From contig CAZGKW010000041.1 in NCBI GenBank assembly GCA_964526295.1, positions 1-41,368 of the forward strand: a DNA stretch of 41,368 bases. Reading direction: 5' to 3'. Positions 8,228-17,174 of this stretch are shown piece after piece. Each line of letters opens with the position of its first letter. Within the stretch, counting starts at the first letter, position 1. This DNA comes from CAZGKW01 sp964526295 (GTDB lineage: Bacteria > Planctomycetota > Phycisphaerae > FEN-1346). The notes beneath the pieces are model-generated. The model was not told the origin of the DNA and ran no database searches. It was given only the letters and a program-made list of their open reading frames with translations. The translations under genes were made by a program, and so were the position numbers.

Positions 8228-9394
8228 TCACGGCCCGGAAGATGGGCCGGCGACTTCGCCGGGGTCCCAGATCGTCGCCGCGATGTGCTGGTGGGGGTGC
8301 TCTTTCGTCGCCCAGTAGTAGAGGGTCACGAGCCGGCCGTCGGCCCGCCGGACCATCCGGGGATACCCCAGGTCCTGGTCGTCGAGGCCCGAGTCGTAGT
8401 CGTCGCGGAGGACGACCTCGTCGCCCCACGACCGGCCCTCGTCCGGGCTGAGCCGGGCGACGATCCGGCGGTCGCTGCGGTTGCCATAGGCGACCGCGAG
8501 GCGCCCGTCCTGCATGCGGACGAGGGCGGGCGGGTTGCCGTTGTGGCCGCCCGTCTGGCCGACCCGGCCCAGGAAGGACCACGTCCGGCCGTCGTCCTCC
8601 GAGGCGTACGCATCGACCCAGCACTCTCCCCCGCGCCCCTTCCGCCGACGGAGGACACTGACGAGCTTCCCCGACGCGCAGCGGACGGTCGCCGGCATGA
8701 CGGCCCGGTGCGGGTCCGAGAGGGGCACGATCCAGGAGATGAACGCGAAGGTCCGCCCGCCGTCGCGGGTCCGGGCGCAGAAGGCCTTGTCCGACCCGAA
8801 CCTGCCCTTCTTCCGGGCCGACATAAAGACCAGGCAGTCGCGCGGACCAAGGACGACGTAATCCGTCCGCGGGGTCAGCTCGAACTCGCCAAGCGCCTGG
8901 TGTTCCGTGAGGCCGGCGAACGGGTGCGGGCCGTGCCACGTCCGGCCCCGGTCGACGGAGTAGAAGAATCGCCCGCGGGGGTCGGCGGCCCCGTGGTATC
9001 CCGTGCCGACGACCCGCATCGCGAAGCCGGGGGCCGAGAAGTCGATCGGCCCCGAGAGAGCCGTCGGGTCGGCCCCGTCACCGACGAAGCCCTCCGGGTC
9101 GACCTTCGTCCAGGCCAGCCCGCCGTCGGTGCTCCGGGCCAGGACGCTCTTCTGGCCCTTCCCTGCGATGTTGTGGCTGCGAGTCTTGCGGTACTCGCCC
9201 TCGGTGAAGCCGACGAGGACCTCGTCGCCGTCCCACATCCAGACGCCGTTGTTGGCGGGCCAGCCGAAGAACCGCCCCTTCTCGGCACAGACGACGACGT
9301 GCTTCAGGTCGCGCGGCCGGGCGGCGCCCAGGGCGAACACCGGCACGGCCGCCGCGAGCGCCGCCCCCACGAAGATCAGCCTGAGGCAGACCAC
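8228..9394 (-). CDS. Exported sialidase-like BNR/Asp-box beta-propeller
   Basis: A protein of 388 residues with an N-terminal signal peptide (LIFVGAALAAAVPVFALGA) and a beta-propeller marked by five Asp-box-like repeats: STDGGLAWT, SVDRGRTW, TRDGGRTF, SEDDGRTW and SPDEGRSW. This fold includes exo-alpha-sialidases and other exo-acting hydrolases, and also non-catalytic planctomycete proteins. I do not see a complete sialidase FRIP motif near the start, so enzyme activity is inferred only from fold and neighbours. The GTG at 9394 follows GAGAAGG. It lies 65 bases downstream of the enolase-superfamily gene on the same strand and is probably co-transcribed with it. Confidence 0.82.
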   Translation of the reverse strand: MVCLRLIFVGAALAAAVPVFALGAARPRDLKHVVVCAEKGRFFGWPANNGVWMWDGDEVLVGFTEGEYRKTRSHNIAGKGQKSVLARSTDGGLAWTKVDPEGFVGDGADPTALSGPIDFSAPGFAMRVVGTGYHGAADPRGRFFYSVDRGRTWHGPHPFAGLTEHQALGEFELTPRTDYVVLGPRDCLVFMSARKKGRFGSDKAFCARTRDGGRTFAFISWIVPLSDPHRAVMPATVRCASGKLVSVLRRRKGRGGECWVDAYASEDDGRTWSFLGRVGQTGGHNGNPPALVRMQDGRLAVAYGNRSDRRIVARLSPDEGRSWGDEVVLRDDYDSGLDDQDLGYPRMVRRADGRLVTLYYWATKEHPHQHIAATIWDPGEVAGPSSGP

Positions 9395-9459
9395 GTTCGC
9401 ACCTTCTCGTAACGGGACACGCCGACGCAGTGACCCACCCCTCCTCCTCCGGAGACGGC

Positions 9460-10851
9460 TCAGCGAAACATCTCCCGCTGGACCCGCTCGATCTGGTACC
9501 CGAGGCCCGGGCCGCGCATCGTCGAGGTGTGGGCGTAGCCGTCGCGGACCTCGTAGAGGCCGGGGTGGACCGCCGCCTCCGGCTCGTTCGCCGCCGGGAA
9601 GAACTGACGCGAGTTCGCCTCCACGCCCATAATCGTGTGCGTCCGGGCCGCCAGGCCCACACTTTCGAGGAGCGCGAGCGACGGGTTCGTCAGGTCCTGC
9701 ACCGCATAGGGAATGCCGGCCGTCTCGGCCATCGGGATGAACAGCAGGTCCGCCGAGAGGCCCTTGCAGCTCTTCAGGGCGATGCCCGACCAGCCCAGCT
9801 CCATCGCCAGCCGGAAGTCCTCCACGCTCGTCAGGCTCTCGTCAATGAGGACCGGCTTCATCTGGGCGATCGGCGCCATGTCGAACCGGTTGGCCGTCAG
9901 GTCCCGCTCGGTCGGCTGCTCGATGTAGAGCACCTCGCGGTAGACCTGCGGGGCCCGCTCGCGGAGCTTCGACAGGTACTCGACGACGTACATGGGCGAT
10001 TCGCACTGCTCGTTCGTGTCGGCCGTCAGGTGGGGGCCCTCGGGCAGGTCGGGCCGGGCCGCCTTGCGGACCTCGTGATAGATCCGGCTGACCTCCTCGG
10101 TGCGGGCGAGGTCCCACTCGATGTCCGTCCCGCGGAGCTTGACCTTCAGGCAGAAGACGCCGTCCCGCTCGATCCACTTCTCCAGCGAGTTCGGGACGCC
10201 GTCGTCGGGCGAGTCGGCCGGGGCGTCCTGCTCGCGCAGCACGTCCAGGCCCCCCACCAGGTGAAAGACCGGCACCCGGGCCAGGTAGTCGGCCCGGAGG
10301 AACTGCGACGGGTACATGCCGGCGAAGTCGTCCCCGAGGTACCGCGAGAGGTCCCACGACATGTGCTCGGGCCCGTAGCCGCGATAGGCGTCGATGCGGG
10401 CGGCCTGGCCGAAGGCGTCGTGGAGGGCGTGGTCAACGGGGCTGGCGGCCACCAAGGCCCCGAGGAAGGGGACCTCCTCGCCGGGCGTCACGCGGGCGCA
10501 GACCTCCGCCGCCACCCGCTTCAGCTCCGCCTCGGTCTCCATGAAGATCTCGATCGGATGGGCGAAGGTCTTGTACTGGCGGACGACGCGGGCGTAGGCG
10601 TCGAGGATGTCGCACATGGCCCGGTTCTTCGCCTCGTGGGACGCCTCCGAGACCGGCCAGGCCCACAGGTCCATCAGGAACATCGCCCCCCAGCCGGTGG
10701 TCATCCGGTTCTCCCGGTTCACCACGGTCGCCTTGGCGTAGCCGATGGGCAGGGCGTCGACGACGACCGAGCCGAACTTGAGCGGCGTCCGGCACTCGGT
10801 GGCGACCTTGAACGTCTGGACGTCGAGGACACGGATGTCGCTGGGCTTCAC
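9460..10851 (-). CDS. Enolase-superfamily sugar-acid dehydratase or racemase (mandelate racemase/muconate lactonizing type)
   Basis: A protein of 463 residues. The enolase-superfamily active site is complete: Lys236-x-Lys238 in CLKVKLRG, metal ligands Asp278 (TADTN), Glu311 (YIEQP) and Asp337 or Glu338 (LIDES), and a second lysine at 360 or 363 (LKSCKG). Lysines on both sides resemble the muconate-lactonizing/dipeptide-epimerase subgroup. At 463 residues it is longer than the usual 350-400; the extra length lies before the KxK motif, in residues about 60-225. The GTG at 10851 has AAAGGGA upstream. Neighbouring glycan genes suggest dehydration of a sugar acid, but the subgroup features argue equally for epimerisation or cycloisomerisation. 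Confidence 0.87.
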   Translation of the reverse strand: MKPSDIRVLDVQTFKVATECRTPLKFGSVVVDALPIGYAKATVVNRENRMTTGWGAMFLMDLWAWPVSEASHEAKNRAMCDILDAYARVVRQYKTFAHPIEIFMETEAELKRVAAEVCARVTPGEEVPFLGALVAASPVDHALHDAFGQAARIDAYRGYGPEHMSWDLSRYLGDDFAGMYPSQFLRADYLARVPVFHLVGGLDVLREQDAPADSPDDGVPNSLEKWIERDGVFCLKVKLRGTDIEWDLARTEEVSRIYHEVRKAARPDLPEGPHLTADTNEQCESPMYVVEYLSKLRERAPQVYREVLYIEQPTERDLTANRFDMAPIAQMKPVLIDESLTSVEDFRLAMELGWSGIALKSCKGLSADLLFIPMAETAGIPYAVQDLTNPSLALLESVGLAARTHTIMGVEANSRQFFPAANEPEAAVHPGLYEVRDGYAHTSTMRGPGLGYQIERVQREMFR

Positions 10852-11046
10852 GCGGTTCCCTTTCGATGGCGCCGACCGGGGCGAGGATACCCCTGGCCGC
10901 CGTGCCCCGTCAAGCGCCCTCGCCGCCGGGGGGGTCCACGCCGAGAGCGGCGAATCGGCGCTTCCGGCGCCGCGTCTGACGGGATAGCATGGGACCCCCG
11001 GTGCCGAGCGGTGTTCAAGCGAAGGGCGGGGAGAAGGAGGCGAACG

Positions 11047-14000
11047 ATGCGCCTGGCTGGATGGACGATGCTCATCGTGCTGGCCGCCGCGCCGGCGGCA
11101 CGAGCCGACGAGCTGGCACGGTTCACGATCACGGAGCCCCTCGGCACCAACTGGACCGACGAGTGGCTCACGCACGAAGTGACCCTGGACACAAGGGGCC
11201 GCACGGTGCGGACCGGGGCGCTCTCCCTGGTCGCCGAGCATCCCGTCGGCAAGGGGGGCGACACCGAGACCGTCTGGCCGCCCTGCCAGTTCTACGGCAT
11301 CGCGGACGACTGGCTGCTCCAGCCCGACCAGGAGGTCGGCAGCACGGGCCCCCTGCTGGTCTACTTTCGCGATTCCTTTCGGCCCGGAGAGACCGTGACC
11401 TATCGCGTGACCGACGACCGGCCCCCTGAGCCGCCGCTCCGGCTGACCATCGAGACGCGCGGCACCGTGACGTCGGTCGCCAACGGACGGTACGAGCTGG
11501 CGTTCGATATGTCCGATCCGCTCCCGGTCAACGCCATCCGCCCACCCGGCCGCCCGACGCGGAACCTGACCCGCTTCGCCTGGCCCGAGGGCATCCGTCC
11601 GACCGGGGTCACCGACACTTGGCTCAAGCGCTGGCCCGTCCACGCCACGCTCATGCGGTCGTTCACGTTCGAGGACCCCGACCGCAAGTACACGATCACG
11701 TTCGACTTCCGCGTCGGCGACCCGTGGATCGGCATTGTCGACACGTACTCGCTCGGCAAGGGCTCCGCCATCACCGTCGACCTCTCACGGCTCGACGCCG
11801 ACGTCGTCTATCACCCCTACGCCTACAATGCCCGGACGTTCAAGGCCGGCGGCCCGGCGGAGGACTCGACGCTCCAGCCGCCGCAGCACCCCATCGCGAC
11901 GCTCGGCCCCATCTGGCGGGACATCTGGTTCGGCGGCGGACCGTTCGCCTTCATCTACAAGCGGCCGCCCGTCGACGTGCCCGAGGATGCGAGTAACAGG
12001 GAGCGAAAGGCCCTCCTGGCCGAGGCCGAGGCCGACCCGGTCTACACGGGCCTGGGCTTCGCGGCGGTCCGCGGCTCGAAGTGGGACGCCCCGCCGGGCG
12101 TCAGCCTCGAATCGCAGAACCTCGAGGTCCACGGTCACCCGGAGAAGCCCGGCCGCGTCCGGGTCCGCGTCCCGACCGACGGGGGCACGCGACACTGGGC
12201 CATCGTCGTCGGCCCGCCCGCCGTCCGCAAGCGGATGGGCCGGCTCGTCCGGTCCCACGCCGACACGCCGCTCGACAAGGTCCTCGACGAGTGGGTCCTC
12301 GATTGGGAGAGCGATGCCCCGGAACACCGCGACACGTTCGCCTACCAGTGGCTCGACTACTTCAACAAGCACATGCTGAACCCGACGACCTTCCCCCGCC
12401 GCATCAAGGTCCCGAAGGGGCCGGTCAAGGGCCGCGACCTGGCGGTCGTCGCCTACCAGTTCACGAATCCCGATTACTGGCCGGGCCCGACGTACAAGTG
12501 GCAGATCGGCAACCCGAACTTCCACACCGACATGTACCGCATCCCCCTCCAGATCGGCCTGGCGATGCCCGACCACCCGCACGCCCGGCGGTGGGTCGAG
12601 TTCGGCATCGAGAACGCCAAGGGCAACATCTACGATGCCAGCTACCCCGGCGGCGCGTGGGCCGAGTCCCTGAGCTACTCCGGGGCGTTCTTCCACATCG
12701 TGCGGAACCTGCGGCTCCTTCGCGACCACAAGGCCGCCCGGCCGTTCCGCGACTGGCCCCGCGTCAAGGAGGTCGCGACGTACCTCGCCGCCATGCACAC
12801 GCCGCCCGACCCCCGGTACGGCTCGCGCCAGAAGGCCCCCATCGGCGACACGAGTCCCGGCAACTACGTCGACCGCCTCCAGGCGATGGCCGACGACTAC
12901 CGCGGCGTGGATGACGAGTTCGCCCGGCAGCTCGCGACCTTCCCGAACGGCGGCCCCGGCGCCCTCGACATCTCCAGCCGCGAGTCCTACGGCTTCGGCG
13001 CGATGCTCCGCGGCAACGCCTACGACGAGCGGCACGAATCGTTCGTCACCGTCAAGGCCGGCCCCGCGCGGAACCACTTCCAGGGCGACGAGCTGGCGTT
13101 CTACTTCGCGTCGCTCTCGACGCCGCTCGCGATCGACTACGCCTGCCACTATTCGCCGCGGCCCTGGCACGCCGCCATGCACAACCGGCCCGACATGAAC
13201 GGGAAGCGGCCGGTGGCCATCGCCGCCCGGCGGGCGTTCGTCACGTCCGACGCCGCCGACGTCTTCGTCGCCGACGAGCGGGCCACAAGGACCAATCACG
13301 TGCCGCTCCTGCCGCACGAGACGACGAAGCCCGGCTGGGAGTACCCTTGGTCGCGCCTGCCGGAGGAGAAGGCCTGGACGATGCGCCGGTACGTCATGCT
13401 CGTCAAGCACGACCCGCGGCGCTCGAAGATGGCCGACTATCTCGTCGTCCGCGACGAGATCGACTCGCCGGAGCCCGTGTGGTGGAACCTGCACGTCCTG
13501 GCCCGGGAGATCGGCGAGATCGTGCCGGATGGGCGGAACGGTCGGCCGCGCGAAAGGCAGGTGCCCCGGTGGTTCACCTTCCGCGGCCAGCTCGGCGTCG
13601 ATCTTTCTGCCACCTTTCTTTCGCCAGAGACCGAGACCGTCGAACGGCGCCAATGGGGCTGGCGAGGCGACACGAACGCTCGCCGGACGCTCAAGGGCGA
13701 GGCGTACGAACAGGCCTGCTTCGGGGCGTGGGTCCCGGAGGACTTCGAGCCCGGCACGTGGGGCGGCCATGACGGCGAGATGGCCAAGTGGCTCCGTCTC
13801 AGGGGGCCCGCCGGACGGAGCGACTGGCTCGTCGTCCTGGTGCCGAGCCGCCAGGGCCAGGCCGCCCCGACCGTCGAGCCCCTGAGCGAGACGTCGGCCC
13901 GGGTCCGTCTCGGCGACGAGACCGAGGTCGTCCACCTCGGCTCCGGCGGGAAACACCAGGCGGCCGTCGAGCGCGACGGCGAGACCACCGTTCTCCTGGA

Positions 14001-14076
14001 GGCCGGGCAGGTCAAGCCCTGGTCGGAGCTGGAGTTCGAGCCCGTGCCGCCGGACATCGACCAAGGGGCGCTCTGA
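11047..14076 (+). CDS. Large exported protein, heparinase II/III-like
   Basis: A protein of 1009 residues beginning with a clear signal peptide (MRLAGWTMLIVLAAAPAARA); AAGGAGG lies upstream of the ATG. The N-terminal 400 residues are beta-rich. The middle holds an alpha/alpha-toroid-like stretch with YPGGAWAES near residue 530. Near residue 672, AGPARNHFQGDELAFYF followed by LAIDYACHYS resembles the conserved asparagine/histidine block of heparinase II/III-type polysaccharide lyases (typically GHxHxDxL-like), with a beta-sandwich after it. Such enzymes eliminate at uronic acid linkages of acidic glycans. The match is from motif shape rather than strong identity, so a different (alpha/alpha)-toroid glycosidase is possible. 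It is divergent from the enolase-superfamily gene and precedes the beta-helix gene. Confidence 0.65.
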   Translation: MRLAGWTMLIVLAAAPAARADELARFTITEPLGTNWTDEWLTHEVTLDTRGRTVRTGALSLVAEHPVGKGGDTETVWPPCQFYGIADDWLLQPDQEVGSTGPLLVYFRDSFRPGETVTYRVTDDRPPEPPLRLTIETRGTVTSVANGRYELAFDMSDPLPVNAIRPPGRPTRNLTRFAWPEGIRPTGVTDTWLKRWPVHATLMRSFTFEDPDRKYTITFDFRVGDPWIGIVDTYSLGKGSAITVDLSRLDADVVYHPYAYNARTFKAGGPAEDSTLQPPQHPIATLGPIWRDIWFGGGPFAFIYKRPPVDVPEDASNRERKALLAEAEADPVYTGLGFAAVRGSKWDAPPGVSLESQNLEVHGHPEKPGRVRVRVPTDGGTRHWAIVVGPPAVRKRMGRLVRSHADTPLDKVLDEWVLDWESDAPEHRDTFAYQWLDYFNKHMLNPTTFPRRIKVPKGPVKGRDLAVVAYQFTNPDYWPGPTYKWQIGNPNFHTDMYRIPLQIGLAMPDHPHARRWVEFGIENAKGNIYDASYPGGAWAESLSYSGAFFHIVRNLRLLRDHKAARPFRDWPRVKEVATYLAAMHTPPDPRYGSRQKAPIGDTSPGNYVDRLQAMADDYRGVDDEFARQLATFPNGGPGALDISSRESYGFGAMLRGNAYDERHESFVTVKAGPARNHFQGDELAFYFASLSTPLAIDYACHYSPRPWHAAMHNRPDMNGKRPVAIAARRAFVTSDAADVFVADERATRTNHVPLLPHETTKPGWEYPWSRLPEEKAWTMRRYVMLVKHDPRRSKMADYLVVRDEIDSPEPVWWNLHVLAREIGEIVPDGRNGRPRERQVPRWFTFRGQLGVDLSATFLSPETETVERRQWGWRGDTNARRTLKGEAYEQACFGAWVPEDFEPGTWGGHDGEMAKWLRLRGPAGRSDWLVVLVPSRQGQAAPTVEPLSETSARVRLGDETEVVHLGSGGKHQAAVERDGETTVLLEAGQVKPWSELEFEPVPPDIDQGAL

Positions 14077-14208
14077 TCGCCGACCGGCCAGCCCTGCCTT
14101 CCGGCGGTCGGCCGCGCACGGCACCGCGGGAATCGGCTTGCCGACGTGGCGCGGCGTCTGCATGATGCCCCGCAGTAAGCCCTTCGACATCGAGCGCGAG
14201 GTGAATCC

Positions 14209-16173
14209 ATGCGCGCAGCAACCATCGCCATTTTGACCGCCGGTCTCGTCATGACCGCGCTGTCGCACGATTGGCTGGGAGCCGCGGAGCCGTCACCGCC
14301 CAAGGCCGACTTCGTCGTCGCTCCCGACGGCGACGACACCGGACCCGGGACCGCGGCCAAGCCGTTCGCCACGCTCACCCGGGCCCGCGACGCCGTCCGT
14401 GCGAGGATCGCCGAAGGGCTCGAGGCCGACGTGACCGTGCGGCTGCGCGGCGGGACGCATCGCATCACGGGGCCGCTCGTCCTGGGCCCGGAGGACGGCG
14501 GCACTGCCGACCACGCCGTCATGTGGGCCGCCTGGCCCGGCGAGACGCCGGTCATCAGCGGCGGCCGACCGATCACCGGCTGGAAGGTCGAGGCCGATGG
14601 CACCTGGACGGCCGAGGTGCCGGAGGTCGAGGCGGGCCGATGGCGGTTCCGCGAGCTGTTCGTGAACGGCCGCCGGGCGGTCCGCGCCCGCCATCCGAAC
14701 GACGGATATTTCCGAGTGGCGAAAGTCGGCCCCGACCGGCGGACGAGCTTCACCTTCGCCGAGGGCGATCTCCGGGCCTGGCCGGACCTCGAACAGGTCG
14801 AACTGGTGTTCCTCCACGACTGGTCGCTGTCGCGCGTGCCGGTCGCATCCATCGACGAATCGTCGCGGACGGTGACGCTGACCCATCCGGTCGGTCCGCA
14901 TGCCCGGCACTTCGCGATGGACTGGTTCGAGCCGCACCCGCGGTACTTCGTCGAGAGCTCGGCGGCCTTTCTGGACGTGGCGGGCGAGTGGCACCTGGAC
15001 GCGGAGCGCGGCATCGTCGGCTACCGTCCGCGGCCCGGCGAGCGGATCGAAACGGTCGAAGCGATCGCGCCGCTGGCGACGCGCCTGCTGGAGGTCCGCG
15101 GCGACGCCGAGACCGGCCGGCCCGCCGTCGCGGCCGAAGGCCGCCATGGCGGGCGAAGGCCCGTGAGGAACCTGCACTTCACGGGGCTGGCGTTCGAGCA
15201 CTGCGCCTGGCCCCTCCCACCGGAGGGCTACGCCGCCGGGCAGGCGTGCTTCCACGAGCGCCGCGATGGCGGCCCGCGGGGGACGCTTCGGAACTTCGTG
15301 CCGCCGGCGATCCTCTTGGACCTGGCCGAGGACTGCCGGATCGAGGGTGCCGCAGTCCGGCACCTGGGCGGCTCGGGCATCTGGTTCCGCCGGACGTGCC
15401 GCCGCTGCTCGCTGGTGGGCTCAGTCGTCGAGGACGTCTCGGGCAACGGGGTGATGATCGGCGAGGACAGTTCGCGCCGCGTCGACGGCACGCGATGGTG
15501 GCAGGCAGCGCCCGGGGAGGTCGCGAGCGGCAACCGCGTCGAGAACTGCCTCATCGAGCGGTGCGGGGCCCAGTTTTACGGGGCGGTCGGCGTCTGGGTG
15601 GGCCTGGCGGAGAAGACCCTCCTCGCCCGCTGCGAGGTCGCCCACCTCCCCTACACGGGCGTCTCGATCGGCTGGATGTGGAACCCCACGCCCACGCCCT
15701 GCCGCGCCAGCCGTGTCGAACGGTGCCACATCCACCACGTCATGCAGGTCCTTTCGGACGGCGGGGGCATCTACACGCTGGGACGCCAGCCGGGGACCGT
15801 CCTCTCGGAGAACGCCATCCATGATGTGCCGCGCAACGCCGGCCGGGCCGAGTCGAACGGCATGTTCCTCGACCAGGGCACCACCGACATCCTCATCGAG
15901 GACAACGTCATCTTCGAGGTGGACCGCTCGCCTCTGAGGTGGCACCAATGCGGCGTCAACACGAGCCGGGCGAACCTGCTCGTCTGCCCGCCGGGCATCC
16001 CGCCGCACCGGTACAACGCGACGCCGCCCGAGAACATCAAGAAGGTGGACGAGACGATCGTGAAGGAGTCTGCCCTCCGGAAGGCGTTGAGGGAACGGAT
16101 CAAGGTGGCGCGCGATCGTGCGGGCCGGCCTCAAGCCACGCTTCCTCCGGAAGGGCAACGGCCCGGTCGATGA
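14209..16173 (+). CDS. Exported right-handed parallel beta-helix protein
   Basis: A protein of 654 residues with a signal peptide (ATIAILTAGLVMTALSHDWLGAAEP) followed by the start typical of beta-helix carbohydrate enzymes: FVVAPDGDDTGPGTAAKPFATL. Next come PVISGGRPITGW and LFVNGRRAVRARHP, a pattern shared with GH141-like and related beta-helix glycosidases. Helical coils run from about residue 320 (LHFTGLAFEHCAW) to 590 (TDILIEDNVIFEV). GAGGTG precedes the ATG by six bases. It starts 132 bases after the heparinase-like gene on the same strand and is likely co-expressed. It could be a glycosidase, lyase or epimerase; the substrate is unknown. Confidence 0.83.
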   Translation: MRAATIAILTAGLVMTALSHDWLGAAEPSPPKADFVVAPDGDDTGPGTAAKPFATLTRARDAVRARIAEGLEADVTVRLRGGTHRITGPLVLGPEDGGTADHAVMWAAWPGETPVISGGRPITGWKVEADGTWTAEVPEVEAGRWRFRELFVNGRRAVRARHPNDGYFRVAKVGPDRRTSFTFAEGDLRAWPDLEQVELVFLHDWSLSRVPVASIDESSRTVTLTHPVGPHARHFAMDWFEPHPRYFVESSAAFLDVAGEWHLDAERGIVGYRPRPGERIETVEAIAPLATRLLEVRGDAETGRPAVAAEGRHGGRRPVRNLHFTGLAFEHCAWPLPPEGYAAGQACFHERRDGGPRGTLRNFVPPAILLDLAEDCRIEGAAVRHLGGSGIWFRRTCRRCSLVGSVVEDVSGNGVMIGEDSSRRVDGTRWWQAAPGEVASGNRVENCLIERCGAQFYGAVGVWVGLAEKTLLARCEVAHLPYTGVSIGWMWNPTPTPCRASRVERCHIHHVMQVLSDGGGIYTLGRQPGTVLSENAIHDVPRNAGRAESNGMFLDQGTTDILIEDNVIFEVDRSPLRWHQCGVNTSRANLLVCPPGIPPHRYNATPPENIKKVDETIVKESALRKALRERIKVARDRAGRPQATLPPEGQRPGR

Positions 16174-16286
16174 ACAGCCGTAACGGCGCGGGTCGGCCGC
16201 ACCGATGCGGCGCTCGACAGCCGGCCGCGGGCGAAGCGCTCCGGAGCTTGCGCGGCCTGCAACAAAGCGGGCCGGGGGGCTCTGGC

Positions 16287-17069
16287 ATGCGAATCGTCCT
16301 GGTCCTTGGCGAGGCGTCGGTCTGGAAAGCCGCGTTCGTCGAGCGGGTCCTGGCGCGGCTTCCCGCCGGGCGCGAGGTCGTCGGGGCGGTGATCACGGGC
16401 TTCTCGCCCTCGCGGCGGGCCCGCCTCAGGCACCTCCGGCACAACTTCGAGATGCTGGGGCCCCGGGCGTTCCTGTGGGCGGCCGCCCGGCAGATTCGGC
16501 AGGGCCTGGTCGACCACCTCGACGGCATCGTGCCGCTTCGCCGCCCCGACTCGGTCGCCGGGGTCTGCCGGCGGCACGGCGTGCCGGTGCTCCACGCGCG
16601 GGACGTCAACGCTCCCGCGACGCTGGCGTGGGTCCGCGGGCTGAGGCCGGAGGTGGTCCTGAACTCCGGGTACCAGGTCTTCGGGCGGGAGCTGCTCTCG
16701 ATCCCGACGCGGGCATGCCTGAACCGCCACCCGGCCCTGCTGCCGTCCTACGCCGGGCTTTGCTCCATCTTCTGGCAGCTTCTGCACGACGAGAGGGCGG
16801 CCGGCGTCTCGGTCCACACGATGACCGACGAAATCGACCGCGGCATCCTGCTGGCCCAGAAAGCCGTGCCGGTCGAGGCGGACGACACCTACTTCTCGAT
16901 CCTGGAGAAATGCTACCGCATCTCCGACGACGTGGTGCTGGAGGCGATCGAGAAGGTGGCGGCGGGACGCCTCGAGCCGGGGGTCTCGTACCGCCAGCCG
17001 TCGTACTACTCCTACCCGACGCCGGCCGACATCCGCCGCTTCCGCCGCATGGGCAAGCGCATTCTGTGA
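16287..17069 (+). CDS. Stand-alone formyltransferase-fold protein
   Basis: A protein of 260 residues related to the N-terminal domain of methionyl-tRNA and sugar formyltransferases, which use N10-formyltetrahydrofolate. The catalytic triad is present: Asn146 and His148 in NRHPALLPSYAG, and Asp184 in TDEIDRGILL. It lacks the C-terminal OB domain that binds initiator tRNA, so it is unlikely to be Fmt. Better candidates are a sugar N-formyltransferase or another small-molecule formyltransferase. The start at 16287 is set by the first beta-strand (MRIVLVLGE) with GGGGGG-like purines upstream. It follows the beta-helix gene by 113 bases and converges on hcp. Confidence 0.82.
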   Translation: MRIVLVLGEASVWKAAFVERVLARLPAGREVVGAVITGFSPSRRARLRHLRHNFEMLGPRAFLWAAARQIRQGLVDHLDGIVPLRRPDSVAGVCRRHGVPVLHARDVNAPATLAWVRGLRPEVVLNSGYQVFGRELLSIPTRACLNRHPALLPSYAGLCSIFWQLLHDERAAGVSVHTMTDEIDRGILLAQKAVPVEADDTYFSILEKCYRISDDVVLEAIEKVAAGRLEPGVSYRQPSYYSYPTPADIRRFRRMGKRIL

Positions 17070-17110
17070 GCCCATTCCCCCGTCGCCGTGAGCCATTTAC
17101 GCCAAGAGAA

Positions 17111-17138
17111 GCGCGGCGGGCGTGGAAACCCGCCGCGC
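17111..17138. terminator. GC-rich hairpin between convergent genes
   Basis: GCGCGGCGGG (17111-17120) pairs perfectly with CCCGCCGCGC (17129-17138) around an eight-base loop. It lies in the 105 bases between the formyltransferase stop and the hcp stop, so it could serve as a terminator in both directions. It lacks a T tract, so Rho-independent function is uncertain. Confidence 0.55.
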
Positions 17139-17174
17139 GGAAGTCACGCGGTACGGAACCAGCCTCGGCCGGGC

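Noticed and set aside
10962..10990. Promoter for the heparinase-like gene (TTCCGG, 17 bases, TAGCAT)
   Set aside because: The -35 matches the consensus poorly, so it was not listed as a feature, although the spacing and position are plausible.
9430..11046. In-frame extension upstream of the heparinase-like protein
   Set aside because: The open frame continues far upstream, but that part lies opposite the enolase-superfamily gene. The signal peptide and ribosome-binding site fix the start at 11047.
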